This document shows, piece by piece, positions 25,291-35,867 of a DNA stretch of 64,000 bases. A program made the translations under genes and the position numbers. This DNA is from Ixodes scapularis (Eukaryota > Arthropoda > Arachnida > Ixodida > Ixodidae). The stretch covers positions 32,759,152 through 32,823,151 of the forward strand of contig NW_024609880.1 in the NCBI RefSeq assembly GCF_016920785.2, read 5' to 3'. The first letter of the stretch is position 1, and each line of letters opens with the position of its first letter. The notes beneath the pieces are model-generated. The model was not told the origin of the DNA and made no database searches. It saw only the letters and a list, made by a program, of their open reading frames with translations.

Positions 25291-28104
25291 GTAGTCGCGG
25301 CGGAGAAGTTCCCTTCCCCCTGTCAGTTCGCCTCGCTCGTGTCCGTCGGCGTGCTCCGTCTCGCCTGCCTGATGCCGGCACGATCCGAGCGACGTGGTCC
25401 GCAGATGGCCAATCTGCGGGGATCCCGACTGCCTCGTCAACGTTCACCCTGCCACTGGTCTGCCCGGGTGTGGCGTCGACGCCCCGCGTTGTCCCTCTGC
25501 GTGCCTCGGGACGGGCAGGCAATCCCGGTATACACGAACGAGCTGTCGTCGAGTTATGCGACGCGTCTTTGTGGACGTGACACGGGCTGTGTGACGTTTC
25601 GGAGGCGGTGTTTTCTGTCTCACTGCAGGAGGAAGTCAGGCGAACGCGTGGCTGACTTTGTGAATCATGGCATGTTGATAGGCCTCTAGAGGTTACATCT
25701 GAGACTCTTAGCAACGCTACATAACAACTATACGGCGAGAAACGCAAGTGACAAGAGGAAATGAGAATGCGGGGCAGCATCAGAGCGCCGGGCTCTGATT
25801 GAAAAGATTAGAGGGCAGATTCAAAGGCTTAGCTGCCTTTGTCTCTTTGTTCCATCGAAACGAGAGAAAAAAAGCGTCGTCTGCTCCTGGCACAGTGTCT
25901 CGCGTTCCAATGCCGGACGTGGGCGCTGGGACTTTGAAAGCGTCTGATCAGTAAGCAAAAAAACAAAGAATTCTATACTCTTTGCGACTCTCCACTGATC
26001 CCTCCAATCAATGATGTGCGATTTGGGGTGACTGCACTCTCTCGACTCCTCCTCTCTCACAGTTTTTCACCGTATAGACATGCCGGAAAATCGCAAGAGA
26101 TGTGGACCTCAACTGGGGCCTGCGCTCCGGAGTCAGGGACTTCTTGTTGTCGCCTATCGTCGTTGTTGGACATGGCAGTTGAGACACGCGGCTAATAGTG
26201 TTTTGAGCGGGTTGCAGAGACCATTCCAATAACCACGGTCCATGCGTTGCCACCTTTGTCTTGGGGGGAAGGGGGAATGTTTAGGAGACATCCTGAGTGT
26301 CCGCAGAAGGTCTCCTCTGCGTAACATGTGAGGCCGCGCATGCGTCCACAGGTCAGTGAATCTGCACTTTTTGCCTAGGTGATAAGCGCTGAAAAAGTGT
26401 ACGAATAAGAGCATTTGTAGCTCTGTGTGTAAAAACCAGGATTCAAGGAACACACCGATATGATGCCACTCAATCTGACGGAGCGTCCAGATTATGTTCG
26501 CCGCGCCCGGGCGCTTGTCTGGAACGTGGATAGATGGCACCAGAATCAGGGGGCCCATCTGTGCCCTTGTTTCCATTATATCGGCAATTCTTCCCCATTA
26601 TGTTGTAACGACGAGAATATTTTAGTTGGTGACGATGCTGCTATTAACAAACACAGCTGTTTATTTATGGAATATAGACAAAGACTCTTTTACATCACTT
26701 TACACATTATATAATTTGAGATTAAACTTTTGGGGGTACTACTACTAACCTCTGCGGACTTCCCCTGCCGCCCTCCTCGACCACGCCTTCAGCGGGTGCC
26801 CCGACCACAGCCTAACTCGACGAACAAGGATCCACGCAAAGGCGGGCGAGCCGAACTCCTCCACAGCCGTAAGGGGTCCCAAGTTTGCGAGTTAGCGGGC
26901 GGAAGACTCCACAGCCGAAGGGGGTCGGACGTATAGGCTGGTCCCCAGAGGCAGGATATTGTCAACAGCTTGGTATCCGGGAGCCCAGTTTCTCACGGCC
27001 CTTCGGTGGCCACTTATGTTGAGTCCAGCAGCATTCTGGGGTCCTCGAGTCCACCAATCAGTAAGTTTTGAAAGCACCAATAAAAATGTGTTTTTTGAGC
27101 ACCAATCAAGAGGCTCGAAGCCAAAAGCAAACATCAACATGACAAAACCAAGCACATACACAAGACGACCACATTTCAGACGAAGTTCGAACGATCCGTT
27201 GAAACAAGACAAAGCACGTACGAAGGGAGAGAAGTCATACACGGTGCAAAGCCACCTTCTAATTAGAGATCCCAAAAGCAGACATACATAAATCAAAACA
27301 TCTCCGATGCGGGGTTCTAGGAACTAAGTGTAGAGTTACTCATTCACGTTCGCCCCCCAATTGGGGCCCCCGACTACGGAAGAATACATGAGCCGTTCCG
27401 TGGAGACAAACAAACTCTCAGAGAAGGTAAAAACGTAAAATGAAGCTAGGCAAAACACTTGCACGAGCACAGCTTCGCGGCAATATCAGCATGGAGAGTT
27501 TCATCTTCGGAGGTCTGCTCACCTTCGTGGCATCACCTCGCCGTTTGCCGTTCGCTCGTGTGCTCCTGCTTCTTCTCCTAGTTCACTGTGAGCCTCCTGA
27601 TCGGAGCGCGCTCTACGTTGGCGTGAGACAAAGCCGTCCTGGTTTGAGGCTAGATCCGAACATATTCTGTTCGCGCCTCCTCCCCGGCGAGAGCGGCAAG
27701 TGGCGTCACCTAAACGCGTTTCGTGCATCGTGGCAACAGCGCGCCATTGCTCAGTCGCGCGTAGAACGAATGCTGGACTCAACAGGCTTTCTACGATTTA
27801 TATCGGTATGCCTGAGCTATTGTGCTGGTAATTGCCCTTCAACCTAAAATTTCCAGAGAGCGACAGTCTAAAAAGTCCCGGTAGTGAACGGGCGGGCCCA
27901 CCATACGAGCGCCAACGTAAGGACGTAGATTGAAAGCTTGCCAAGACCGCTCCCTAGCTTGTAGAACGCGTGCATAAATTTATGCTGAAGGCTCTGCAAC
28001 CCTATAGACGCTTTGCAGCAGCTCTGCATCGGCGCCGCCATAACCGACCTTCAGTTTGTGTTTCGCCTCATTCTGTTTACTTTACTTCATCATTCCCATA
28101 GCAG
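25291..28104. other. Mixed GC-rich and AT-rich DNA, unresolved
   Basis: About 25300-25680 and 26730-27060 are GC-richer and carry overlapping open frames on both strands without recognisable domains. The 27430-27850 plus frame has a hydrophobic stretch (VLLLLLLVH) but no family resemblance. I considered a retroviral-like LTR around 26900-27400 and could not support it. No gene is called. Confidence 0.4.
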
Positions 28105-28202
28105 GACAGGTTATTGCCTTTCTAGATTCAACGGTGTCCTTCTCTCCAGCATTGGCCTTTGTGGAGAATTGTCAACACCCTTTCCAGTGGGTCGGTATCT
28201 CG
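28105..28202 (+). CDS. Candidate internal exon, function unknown (weak)
   Basis: A pyrimidine-rich run ending CATTCCCATAGCAG (AG at 28103-28104) precedes a 98-bp open segment that ends at TCG followed by GTAAGA (GT at 28203-28204), a good 5' splice donor. In the frame that stays open, the first two bases complete a codon and 32 codons follow, reading from QVIAFLDS through to FQWVGIS. An alternative acceptor at 28100-28101 would add three bases. I do not recognise the peptide, and no neighbouring exon with matching phase was found. Splice-like motifs occur by chance in a window of this size, so this is a hypothesis only; it may also be a fragment of an element or pseudogene. Confidence 0.25.
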
Positions 28203-28204
28203 GT

Positions 28205-28962
28205 AAGACAAAAGAAGGTCAATGGCGAATGCAATCTGGCGAGTGTGCAGAGGCTTTATAAATTCAAAATGGTCGTTTTAAGTTAAGATAAAACGCGTTA
28301 ACGACTTGTTCTTTATTTTTCAGCATCTATGTTTTCTTATGCGTTTTATGTTTTTGCGTGTTTTTTTTTTTTTTACGTCCAGCATCCTATGTCTTTTACG
28401 CGTCTCCAATTTAGCAATAAAATACTTTCCAAAACCAGTCCCGTGATGGCATATGGCTGTCGCAATCTTGTCAGATTTTTGTTTAACGGCCGGGCCAGAA
28501 GTTAAGGGATTCAGCATCGCTGCAGTCACGGCTGTGGTATATTTCACAGTGGAAGAAGGTAGAAGCGCCTGAATGGGCGCCGCCTCGTCACGGAGCAAGT
28601 GTGACCAAGCTTCGCTCCCATTTCTGACAAACGCCGTGAGATGGCGCAGCATGACAGAAGCTCGAGGAACCGTTCTTATTCATTTACGACAACGAAAGAG
28701 GGACATGGGAGACAAACAGACAGCACAAACACGCCCAGCCATCTGCACGTCCTTATTCTCACGTCCATTTTCGAGGTCCAAAGGCGCGCCGGGCACCCAC
28801 CCGACGGTACACCGTCGGGAGACGGACGGGCGAAGCCCGAGTGGAGCTTCGACCCCCTTCCCGGCCTCCGTTTCGACACCTCTCCCTTCTTCCGGCGTCG
28901 TGTAGTCTAAGCTCTCTACCATGGTACTACTGTTGTCTCTCGGATTCCGCCTGATGACGTCA
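28205..28962. other. Non-coding DNA, no gene seen
   Basis: A T run lies at about 28362-28375. The segment 28570-28905 has overlapping open frames on both strands, with biased GC-rich composition and no recognised domain. Confidence 0.45.
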
Positions 28963-29165
28963 TAAAAGTGACACGCTCTCGCCGGCCGCGACCTGTGGCG
29001 GTGTCAGAGCGGCGCTGGTCGCTCTCCAGTTTGACAGGCAATGAAAGCTTCGACAGCCAGGAGTTGGTACGCCGCGACGATAGCGGCGCTCTCGTTCGCT
29101 CGTGTTTTTCGCTAGCGTTTCTACGACCAACCGCAAGGGTCGTGAAATCCGGCAGCGTGACACTC
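28963..29165 (+). repeat. Dispersed repeat family A, copy abutting MITE family M
   Basis: Begins with TGATGACGTCATAAAAGTG (compare TGATGACGTCACGAAAGTG at 54064) and ends with a GGCAGCGTGAC motif about 10 bp before the MITE at 29177. Shares CAGGAGTTGGTACG with the copy at 54063-54300 and TCGTTCGCTCG with 2702-2950. Confidence 0.6.
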
Positions 29166-29214
29166 CGGATTTTTTAGAGCGCAGCTCTTAGGGGCCCGTT
29201 CCCGGCTTGAGCGG

Positions 29215-29405
29215 CGTCGGCGTCGGCGTAACCAAGGTCATCCCAAGGTCACGAGGCCCCCAAGGTCATCCCAAGGTCACCCCAGAGGTCACGTGACCTT
29301 GGGGTGACCTTGGTGGTCCCAAGGTCACCCCCTCCCCGAAGTCACGTGACACCCCGAGGTCACGTGACCACCCCAGGGTCACGTGACCCCCCGCCGAGGT
29401 CACGT
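29215..29405. repeat. Degenerate array of GGTCACGTGACC (E-box) and CCAAGGTCA units
   Basis: CCAAGGTCA, CCCAGAGGTCACGTGACC and variants are iterated. By eye, five CACGTG cores occur in about 190 bp, and a sixth near 29725, each inside GTCACGTGA. The sequence is self-complementary at many scales. Confidence 0.8.
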
Positions 29406-29409
29406 GACC

Positions 29410-29715
29410 TCCCCGTTGACGTCATCGTCAATGATGACGTCACCGGCATCCGCATCGTCACCGTCATCATCACTGATGACGTCATCAGTGACGTCACTGA
29501 TGACCTCACCGGCATCCGCATCGTCATCATCACTGATGACCTCACCGGCATCCGCAACGTCATCGTCATCATCACGGATGACGTCATCAGTGACGTCACT
29601 GATGACGTCACCGACATCCGCATCGTCATCGTCATCATCGCTGATGACGTCATCGGAGTCCGCATCGTCATCGTCACTAATGATGTCATCAGTGACGTCA
29701 CTGATGACATTATCG
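29410..29715. repeat. Minisatellite of TGACGTCA-containing units
   Basis: GATGACGTCA, CATCCGCATCGTCATC and CAGTGACGTCACTGATGAC blocks recur with a loose higher-order period of about 60-100 bp. I count nine exact TGACGTCA (CRE/ATF consensus) in about 300 bp. Overlapping open frames on both strands here arise from the repeat and are not genes. Confidence 0.85.
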
Positions 29716-30109
29716 GCATCGTCACGTGACCCCCCAAGGTCGCGTGACCCCCTCCCCCAGGTCACTTCACCCCCCCCCCCCAGTACCCTTCCCTCCTCCT
29801 CCTCAAGAGCTGCGCTCTAATTCGGTGTTACAGGGAGTTGTAAACGGCTTTCACTTTTTTACGTCACTTGTTACCACCTCGGGACCGCTTTCGATGCACG
29901 AACGGAATAGGACGCGGCTGAACACACCAGTCAGAGACGCGTTCCAGGCATAATACTGCAGAGACTGGTAACGACCTAGAAGACAAGGCCTGCGCATGAC
30001 TTTTGGTTAGTAGATCCCCGACCCACCCCAAGCGGCAAACAGTCCGAAGCTTGACGAGAGCATGGGTCACGTCACAACTACGTCGCATTGACTGGCGGCC
30101 GCAGCTGTG

Positions 30110-30240
30110 TGCGCGACTGCTGAGCAAGAGCTGATAGCGCGTTTCAAGTTCATTTGCAACTTGCACGCGAGACAATCGAGATTGCCAGTCCTAGCAGCCT
30201 ATTAATGTGAGCTCGTTTTGAGCATGCGCTGTATACTCCG
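30110..30240 (+). repeat. Dispersed repeat family D, copy 1
   Basis: Aligns with 47565-47695 in the same orientation: GACTGCTGAGC, TTTGCAACTTGC, CAGTCCTAGCAGCCTATTA and GAGCTCGTTTTGAGCATG correspond to GGCTGCTGATGAGC, TTTGCAACGTGC, CGGTCTTAGCAGGCTATTA and GAGCTCTTTCCGAGCATG. Confidence 0.55.
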
Positions 30241-30468
30241 TTCAGCCTTAAGACCGTAGCCGATGCAACAGGCGCGAGCTAGGACGCGCTCCTGGCTTTG
30301 AAACGTGCAACTTCTAGCGCGAGTGGTCGTTCTGCGGAAGAACGCTTCAAAGCAGCGACATCTAGCTCTCGTGCTTGTGGCATTGGCTGAACTCTAGCTG
30401 AACGTAGAGTTCCTCGATATGCTCCCCCGATGGGGAAGCAGAGTTGAGCATTTGTTTTCCCCGCGCCA

Positions 30469-30720
30469 CCACGCCGCTATTCGCCGAGATTCATCACGTG
30501 ACGAGCAAAGCATCAAGCGCCGTGCAGAAAAGCCACCGCTACGGTCGATCCGCCATCGTTGTACGCGCCCCGGCGTATATTCCCCTGCTTTCGCCTCCTT
30601 ATCCCACTTTTCTATTTTGCATGCGCGGCGGCGCGCGCGGCGCCACTATTCGCTGAATTCAGTCAGGCGACGAGCAAAACATCCAGGGTCGTGCAGAAAA
30701 GCCGGCAGTGCGGCCACCCA
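30469..30720 (+). repeat. Direct duplication, two units of about 80 bp, 170 bp apart
   Basis: GCCGCTATTCGCCGA...GACGAGCAAAGCATC...CGTGCAGAAAAGCC (30472-30533) recurs as GCCACTATTCGCTGA...GACGAGCAAAACATC...CGTGCAGAAAAGCC (30641-30703). The spacer between them is unrelated. Confidence 0.65.
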
Positions 30721-30756
30721 CCGAGGCTGAATGCGCAAGTCTGCTTCTGTAGGTAG

Positions 30757-31478
30757 CTATTAGAGGCGAGAATTTTTCGTAGCGCCCTCCTATGGTTCCT
30801 CTTTCTGACGTCATCACCTTGCAAACAACAAGTTCGATGGTGTTTGTAAATACCATGGTGGAAGCTTGAAATCATTGCGCTCTCAAAGGAACACTGCCAA
30901 CACCGTCAAAATTAAAGTTCTTTCATTACTCTTATTTCCGTCGATGATAAATTCTTTTTTGACGTCATAGTCAGCGTTCGGCCAGTCGTGGAAGGCTGGT
31001 GGAAGGCCGACTACAGCGACCCTTGCGGTCGCGCACGTCGCCAATATACGGGAAGTCTAAGTGAACCAAGTGAACAGCGCCCTCAAAATGGCGTCTTGTG
31101 CCAGCGTCTAGCGAAGGGCCCTGCAGCCCTTCGGACAGCAGTAAGGCATTTTCACTCATGGATTTGACGCTCCACGTGAACGTTTAACTTCATCGTATGC
31201 TATTGGCGACGTGAGCGATCGAAAGCGTCGCTGTGGTCGGCCCACCACGATTGGCCGAATGCTGTCTATGACGGCAGCAAAGGATGCTCCATCGATGGAA
31301 ATAAGAGGAATGAAAGAACATCAATTTGGACGGTGTCGGCAGTGTTGCTTTGAGAGCGCTATGATTTCAGGATTCCACCATGCCCATTACAAACACCACC
31401 GAAGTTGTTGTTCATCAGGTAATGACGTCACGAAAGGTAACCAAACGAGGGCGCCACCGAAACATCTCGCCGCTAATA
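30757..31478. mobile_element. Long foldback element, arms about 290 bp
   Basis: The left arm (30757-31048) and right arm (31196-31478) are inverted copies over nearly their full length. Matched blocks include ACACTGCC-AACACCGTC, TTCTTTCATT-CTCTTATTTCC and CACGTCGCCAAT; a TGACGTCAT lies in both arms. The loop is 147 bp. It has no recognised transposase; the 129-codon frame at 31211-31600 only traverses the right arm. Foldback-type transposon or large MITE. Confidence 0.75.
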
Positions 31479-34354
31479 CTGTTTCATTATCTGCAGCACA
31501 AACCAGTGCAACAGGCGATGAAGCAGACGATGCTGCAGACAATGTAGCAGACGATGGTGCTCATCCGGGCTACCTAGGGGGCGCTGATGGGATCTACTAG
31601 TCATGAAGTTTAGAGCAGGAAACGCGCAACACCTTGTGTTCTATAGGTGATATTGTACATGGGCATGCATGCGTCGTCACGTTTCGAGGAGGATGGCGGC
31701 GGGGTTGGGCAAAGCCGGGAGTCGTTTGCAGGCAATCGACGCTTTCGTCGCTTCATCGCACCTTGTAGTGCAAACGCGCCTCATCAACCACGTGATCAAA
31801 ATCGAGCAGTTGGAAATAGAGTTATTACAGATTGTTCCACGAGTACCGAAACTCCCCGACTCGAGGCGCCGAGATGGCGGCCTAATCTTTTTTAGTTTTG
31901 TTTACGCTGGTCAGCATGAGCGTTTAGAAAGCATATTTTTGCCGAAAAATAAGCGGCAAAAGCTCTTTTTGTAGGAATTTTCATTGGTGATTACTAGACA
32001 TATTCGCGGCGCGCCCGCTTGGGAAACATGGGGGTTGCAATGACAGCCCTGAAACCTCTTTTACCCTATATGTTTTGATGTTAAAATGGCCGATGAAAGC
32101 TAAAATGTAACAGTAACAGCGGACGCTATCGAATGCGATCCTCTGGCAATATACAGTGACTCTAGTTGCAAACAGTCTCGAATCTATGCACATTACGCTC
32201 CAATCCATGGCTGCATGGGTTTCTGTGGACTGATGGGCTCTTGAGCGAGTCAGAGAGGAACAAGCGTCTGCCGAATCAATCCCCCTCTGCTGCTCTTCCA
32301 CTGTCGGAATCATGACCTACTTTTCGAATTACACAGTTGTGACGTCATATTGAGGGGATCAAATAAGAACGCGGTGTACAGGTCCGCCGGAGACGCATCG
32401 CTAGGCGAAACCCGATTCTCCGCTTCATACATAGTGAACGACGCTTGCAAAGTTTCTTGCCCGAGCGCTTCACTAAGCGTCTCATTTACGTCAGATCAGG
32501 TACAAGTGAACGGGAACATTGAGTCACACGCTCGCGACGGCGGTTTTGAGAGCGATGTATACTATGCTATGAGATGAGTGCTCGGGTGCTACTATGACTC
32601 CACTCGGTTCCCTCTGCCATTCCACACCGAGAGATTTGGGAGATTTTCCATCGTTAAGTTTTGTGGCAACCAACAAACAAGCTATTTTTGAGCCCATTTT
32701 CAAGTTGATAAAAAATGTTTAATAAAACACAACAAATCGCCTAATTTTAAGCAGGAGGGAGGGAGCTACAGGGGAGGTCGAGGGTCTGAAAGAATAATGG
32801 ATTCCCGGATCCCGTGAATGAAAAACGTGATGCTGTATGGCGGTTAACGCAGTCTACTGCAGGTGTCGTCCTTGTAAAGTGAAAAACCATAAATCCGGCT
32901 CGCAACAACATTGAAAGATGCTGTTTCTGTTTTCTACCCTTTGTCATCAGCATCCGACCGCAAAAACACATGTTACCGAACAAGCATTAGTACAGAAAAT
33001 TGCTGGGGTCAACAGAAAGTCCATTTTAATTGGGCGCCGAACTACGATCGGTGTTTACCTGACTAGTGCGATCCGGCTCACTTCAAAGAGGGCATGTGAC
33101 ATTATATCCAGCCTGAATTTAAAGCAATCGAGTTTAATTCACATTTATTCTTCTCGTTTTTTTTTCTTCCCTTTTTGAATGATGTGCTTTCGACGTTACA
33201 TTAGAAAATCAAAATTTAATTACATAATACAAAACTAATTTCAGGTATAATACAAAATGAACGATGAAGCAGGAAACAGATCACGCTGCATTGAGAGTAA
33301 TGAGTCTAACATTTAATGCAACTTTAACGCACACATTATAAACGAGGATGCGGTGTCAAAGGTAACAAGTGTGGCTCCTCCGCTCGAACCTACTTCAGTT
33401 ACAACAGAGGACCTCTCGCGATCCAAGAGCACTCACAACTGAAGGCGCTACACGCACTCTCGGTAGAAGCTCACCTAATTGAAAACTTCCATTAAAGCGT
33501 CCTCACATCCTTCCCTCCTGAATAAACTCAATCTTGTTTTGATCATTTCCCCGAGCCGGGTGACTACGTTGGAGAGAATGTGCAACGCACCAAAAACCAC
33601 CAAAAAGCTCCCCGCAACGATGCATAGCAATGTATAACGCCCGCATACTGCACGCACAGTTAATTTTTTTTCTTAAATTCTTCAAAGAATAAGAGTAGTG
33701 CTTAGAACTTGTAGGATCGGTCACAATTAGTGCCATCGTTCAATATTATACCAAACCCTAGCACACGACCCCAAACTACTTTTCAAAATTCAAGTCCAGT
33801 GAGTTCCAAAATGTCAGTCTCCCGTTATTCATTCGACGCAGTAACGTATAGCATCGTGTTTTAATTAGGGCTTGGAGAACTTCCTGCGAGGTAGAAAAAG
33901 TAAAGTAAACACACGTGTTCCTTTTTTTTTTCATATAGCCTGGCATAATGAGGTTATCGATTGCGTGAGGATCGCAGTTAATAACGCTACTCAAATACGC
34001 CCTCGGGTAGCAAACACCACGTCAACGATCCGGCATTTCTATTTTGAGGCACCTGTTTCTTCAAAGACGCCTAAGTTCCTACGTTGCAAAAAAAAAAAAA
34101 AAAAAAAACAAGAAAAAAACGTAGTAGTGTTTTTAAATAACTTGCTTTACTTATTAATGTGCCATGTTTCCGCAAAGTTATAAAACTGTAATAGGATAAT
34201 CCCCAGTACCAAACGAGGAAAAAAAATAATTCTAACTTCTGCTTTCCGTGTACGGTCTTATCAGTGAATACTCAAATCAAATCATAAGAGAAAAAAAAAA
34301 ATCAAGGTAACAAAAACCAAACATGATTTTTGCTGACTTTTGCGCTCCCAATTT
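31479..34354. other. Non-coding DNA, no gene recognised
   Basis: The 101-codon plus frame at 31669-31974 is basic and has an amphipathic stretch, but I recognise no family. The rest is AT-rich with homopolymers (33158-33167 T, 34089-34108 A). Confidence 0.45.
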
Positions 34355-34394
<40 letters not shown>

Positions 34395-34399
34395 AATAA

Positions 34400-34465
<66 letters not shown>

Positions 34466-34485
34466 AATATATATATATATATTCA
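34355..34485. repeat. Compound (TA)n microsatellite
   Basis: Long TA alternation interrupted by short non-TA bases (CA, AATAAATG, TTCAAAA). It lies at the 3' flank of the minus-strand Penelope-like remnant. Confidence 0.95.
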
Positions 34486-34540
34486 AAGAAATATTTGCCC
34501 TTAAAGGAGTCGGCGAGGAGGTTGCCAAAAAAGTTAGCTT

Positions 34541-34573
34541 GAAACGTTTCGGGCCTGGTAGGCTCTTCGTCAG
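34541..34573 (-). ncRNA. Hammerhead-ribozyme-like motif in PLE 3' region (degenerate)
   Basis: The minus strand reads CTGACGA, then a GAGCC-loop-GGCCC imperfect stem, then GAAACG and a self-complementary GAAACGTTTC. This matches the core order CUGANGA - stem II - GAAA of hammerhead ribozymes, which are known in Penelope-like elements. Stem II has a mismatch and an extra A at its base, and stem I was not resolved, so activity is doubtful. Confidence 0.35.
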
Positions 34574-34947
34574 TCACAGTAAGAACACTTCGTTCTCCTT
34601 TTCTTTCAATCAAAGAAAAAACGGCCGGAAAAAAGAAGTTAATTCGAAAAATGCTTACCGTTTAGCGGGTATCTACTCAACTAAATTCTCGCTTAAAAGT
34701 TTAATATATCCCGATACCAAAGCAACAAATACTATGGAAATGATTAAATATAATATTATTACTGCCATTCTTATCATAAAACCAGTTTTTGGGACATGTG
34801 GTTGGACATAAGCCAACTATACCTGGTGTCATGTGAAGCCTATGAGAGGCCCAATGTTAAGCGTTTGCTCGTGTCGCATTAAACGATGAAGCGAAAAAAA
34901 AAAAAAAAAAAAAAAAAAACAGTGCGGCACCGATTAGAAGATCTCAA

Positions 34948-35202
34948 TTAAATGTCCATAAAAAAAGACGTCAATGATCCTTTCGAACTGTTAAGGCCCT
35001 TCGGTTCTAAAGTATCAAATTTATAAATAAATTCAGAGTCTTTATTTTTTCGATCTCTGGTGGTCCGAAAGCCCCCCTGGAATATAATAAAATTAAAATC
35101 AGAAAGTCCGTTATGTCCTGCGGAGTTTAAGTGACGAGAAACTGGTCCGGCAACGTGTTTACGTATATGACTTTTATGTAGATTCATGCGTTTAAAACGC
35201 AT
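34948..35202 (-). pseudogene. GIY-YIG endonuclease C-terminal fragment of a Penelope-like element
   Basis: The 84-codon frame ends at a TAA and carries the conserved pattern of PLE endonuclease C-termini: basic KRMN (residues 4-7), HLNSAGH (24-30), a later SEFIYKFDTL block with glutamate E57 in the position of the catalytic Glu, and EPKGLN (66-71). In the family this domain makes the target nick for target-primed reverse transcription in the nucleus. The GIY and YIG motifs, which lie further upstream, are missing because the copy is truncated at the palindrome 35180-35208. The apparent ATG at 35202 is inside that junction, so it is unlikely to be a native start. No stops interrupt the fragment, suggesting fairly recent insertion. 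Non-functional alone. Confidence 0.75.
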
Positions 35203-35208
35203 GAATCT
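35180..35208. repeat. 29-bp perfect palindrome at the PLE 5' junction
   Basis: AGATTCATGCGTTT, a central A, then AAACGCATGAATCT. Both halves encode the same start of the PLE fragment (KRMN) in opposite directions, so two inverted PLE ends appear to meet here; the right-hand one continues for only ~14 bp before (TA)n. Confidence 0.9.
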
Positions 35209-35210
35209 GT

Positions 35211-35360
<150 letters not shown>

Positions 35361-35867
35361 TGCTTCAAGTGGTTAGCTATGCATGAATGCCACTCGGCAA
35401 AATTCTCGCGCAATCTACATTAAAAAAAGGAAACACCATATGTCGCCATATGCGACGAATAGCTAGTTGTGTTTCTCACCAAGATTATAATTTATTCAAC
35501 GGAACAAGCTAACATGCCTGAAATTGATAACGTGAAGGAATCACTCTCAGAGGTATTTAGCAAAAATAAAAGCATCGCATTATGGTCTCTTGAAGCGCCC
35601 ATGTCAGTCATGCTCAAACTATTTTGTTCTCTCCATCACGGCGCCTCTCATAGGATGCCGCATATAGACCACTCCAATAATTGCCCTCTGAGCGCTACCA
35701 TGTGTGGTCTACTTCGGTGTGAAACATAGTTTAGCCCCCATGCTCAGTCGTTTTCTTCTGCAAAATATCAGATGCAGTGGAGAGGTCGACAGCTCAGTGG
35801 CTCGTCAGTTTACTTCGTTTTGATAAACGCTGTGTAGAAACCTAAGGTTTCTAGATAACAGCTTACT

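Larger units (their letters stand above)
29177..29817 (+). mobile_element. MITE family M, long copy, with internal CRE/E-box minisatellite
   Basis: The terminal inverted repeats are GAGCGCAGCTCTT (left) and its complement AAGAGCTGCGCTC (right), flanked by TA on both sides (29175-29176, 29818-29819). That fits a TA target duplication of the Tc1/mariner or related kind. Subterminal sequences (left: GGCTTGAGCGGCGTCGGCG; right: a CCTCCTCCTC tract) match the inverted copy at 15736-16074. The interior is two palindrome-rich arrays. There is no transposase; the element must be non-autonomous. Confidence 0.75.
34490..35202 (-). mobile_element. 5'-truncated Penelope-like retroelement (PLE)
   Basis: On the minus strand, a GIY-YIG-type endonuclease C-terminus (35202-34948) is followed by an AT-rich 3' region, a 26-base T run (34919-34894 on this strand) and a hammerhead-like motif (34573-34541), ending at a (TA)n tract. 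The reverse transcriptase and upstream parts are absent, so the copy is 5'-truncated. A second (TA)n tract flanks the 5' side. The arrangement fits established features of Penelope-like elements: 5' truncation, an endonuclease at the C-terminus and frequent hammerhead motifs. Confidence 0.65.

Noticed and set aside
25268..25780. Open frames on both strands in GC-rich DNA, with a Cys-bearing stretch
   Set aside because: Cysteine spacing matched no family I know, and competing frames are equally open.
26730..27400. Possible LTR and primer-binding site (TGGTATCCGGGAGC near 26970)
   Set aside because: It does not match the 3' end of a tRNA that I know, no paired LTR was found and no gag/pol motif is nearby.
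29304..29820. Overlapping 120-145-codon open frames on both strands
   Set aside because: They are produced by the stop-poor CRE/E-box minisatellite (strings of T, S, D, V and M); no domain and no start context.
31211..31600. 129-codon plus-strand frame as a gene
   Set aside because: Most of it lies in the right arm of the foldback, and the equivalent left-arm reading is not kept open.
34323..34811. 162-codon frame rich in YIYIYI
   Set aside because: Translation of the (TA)n microsatellite.
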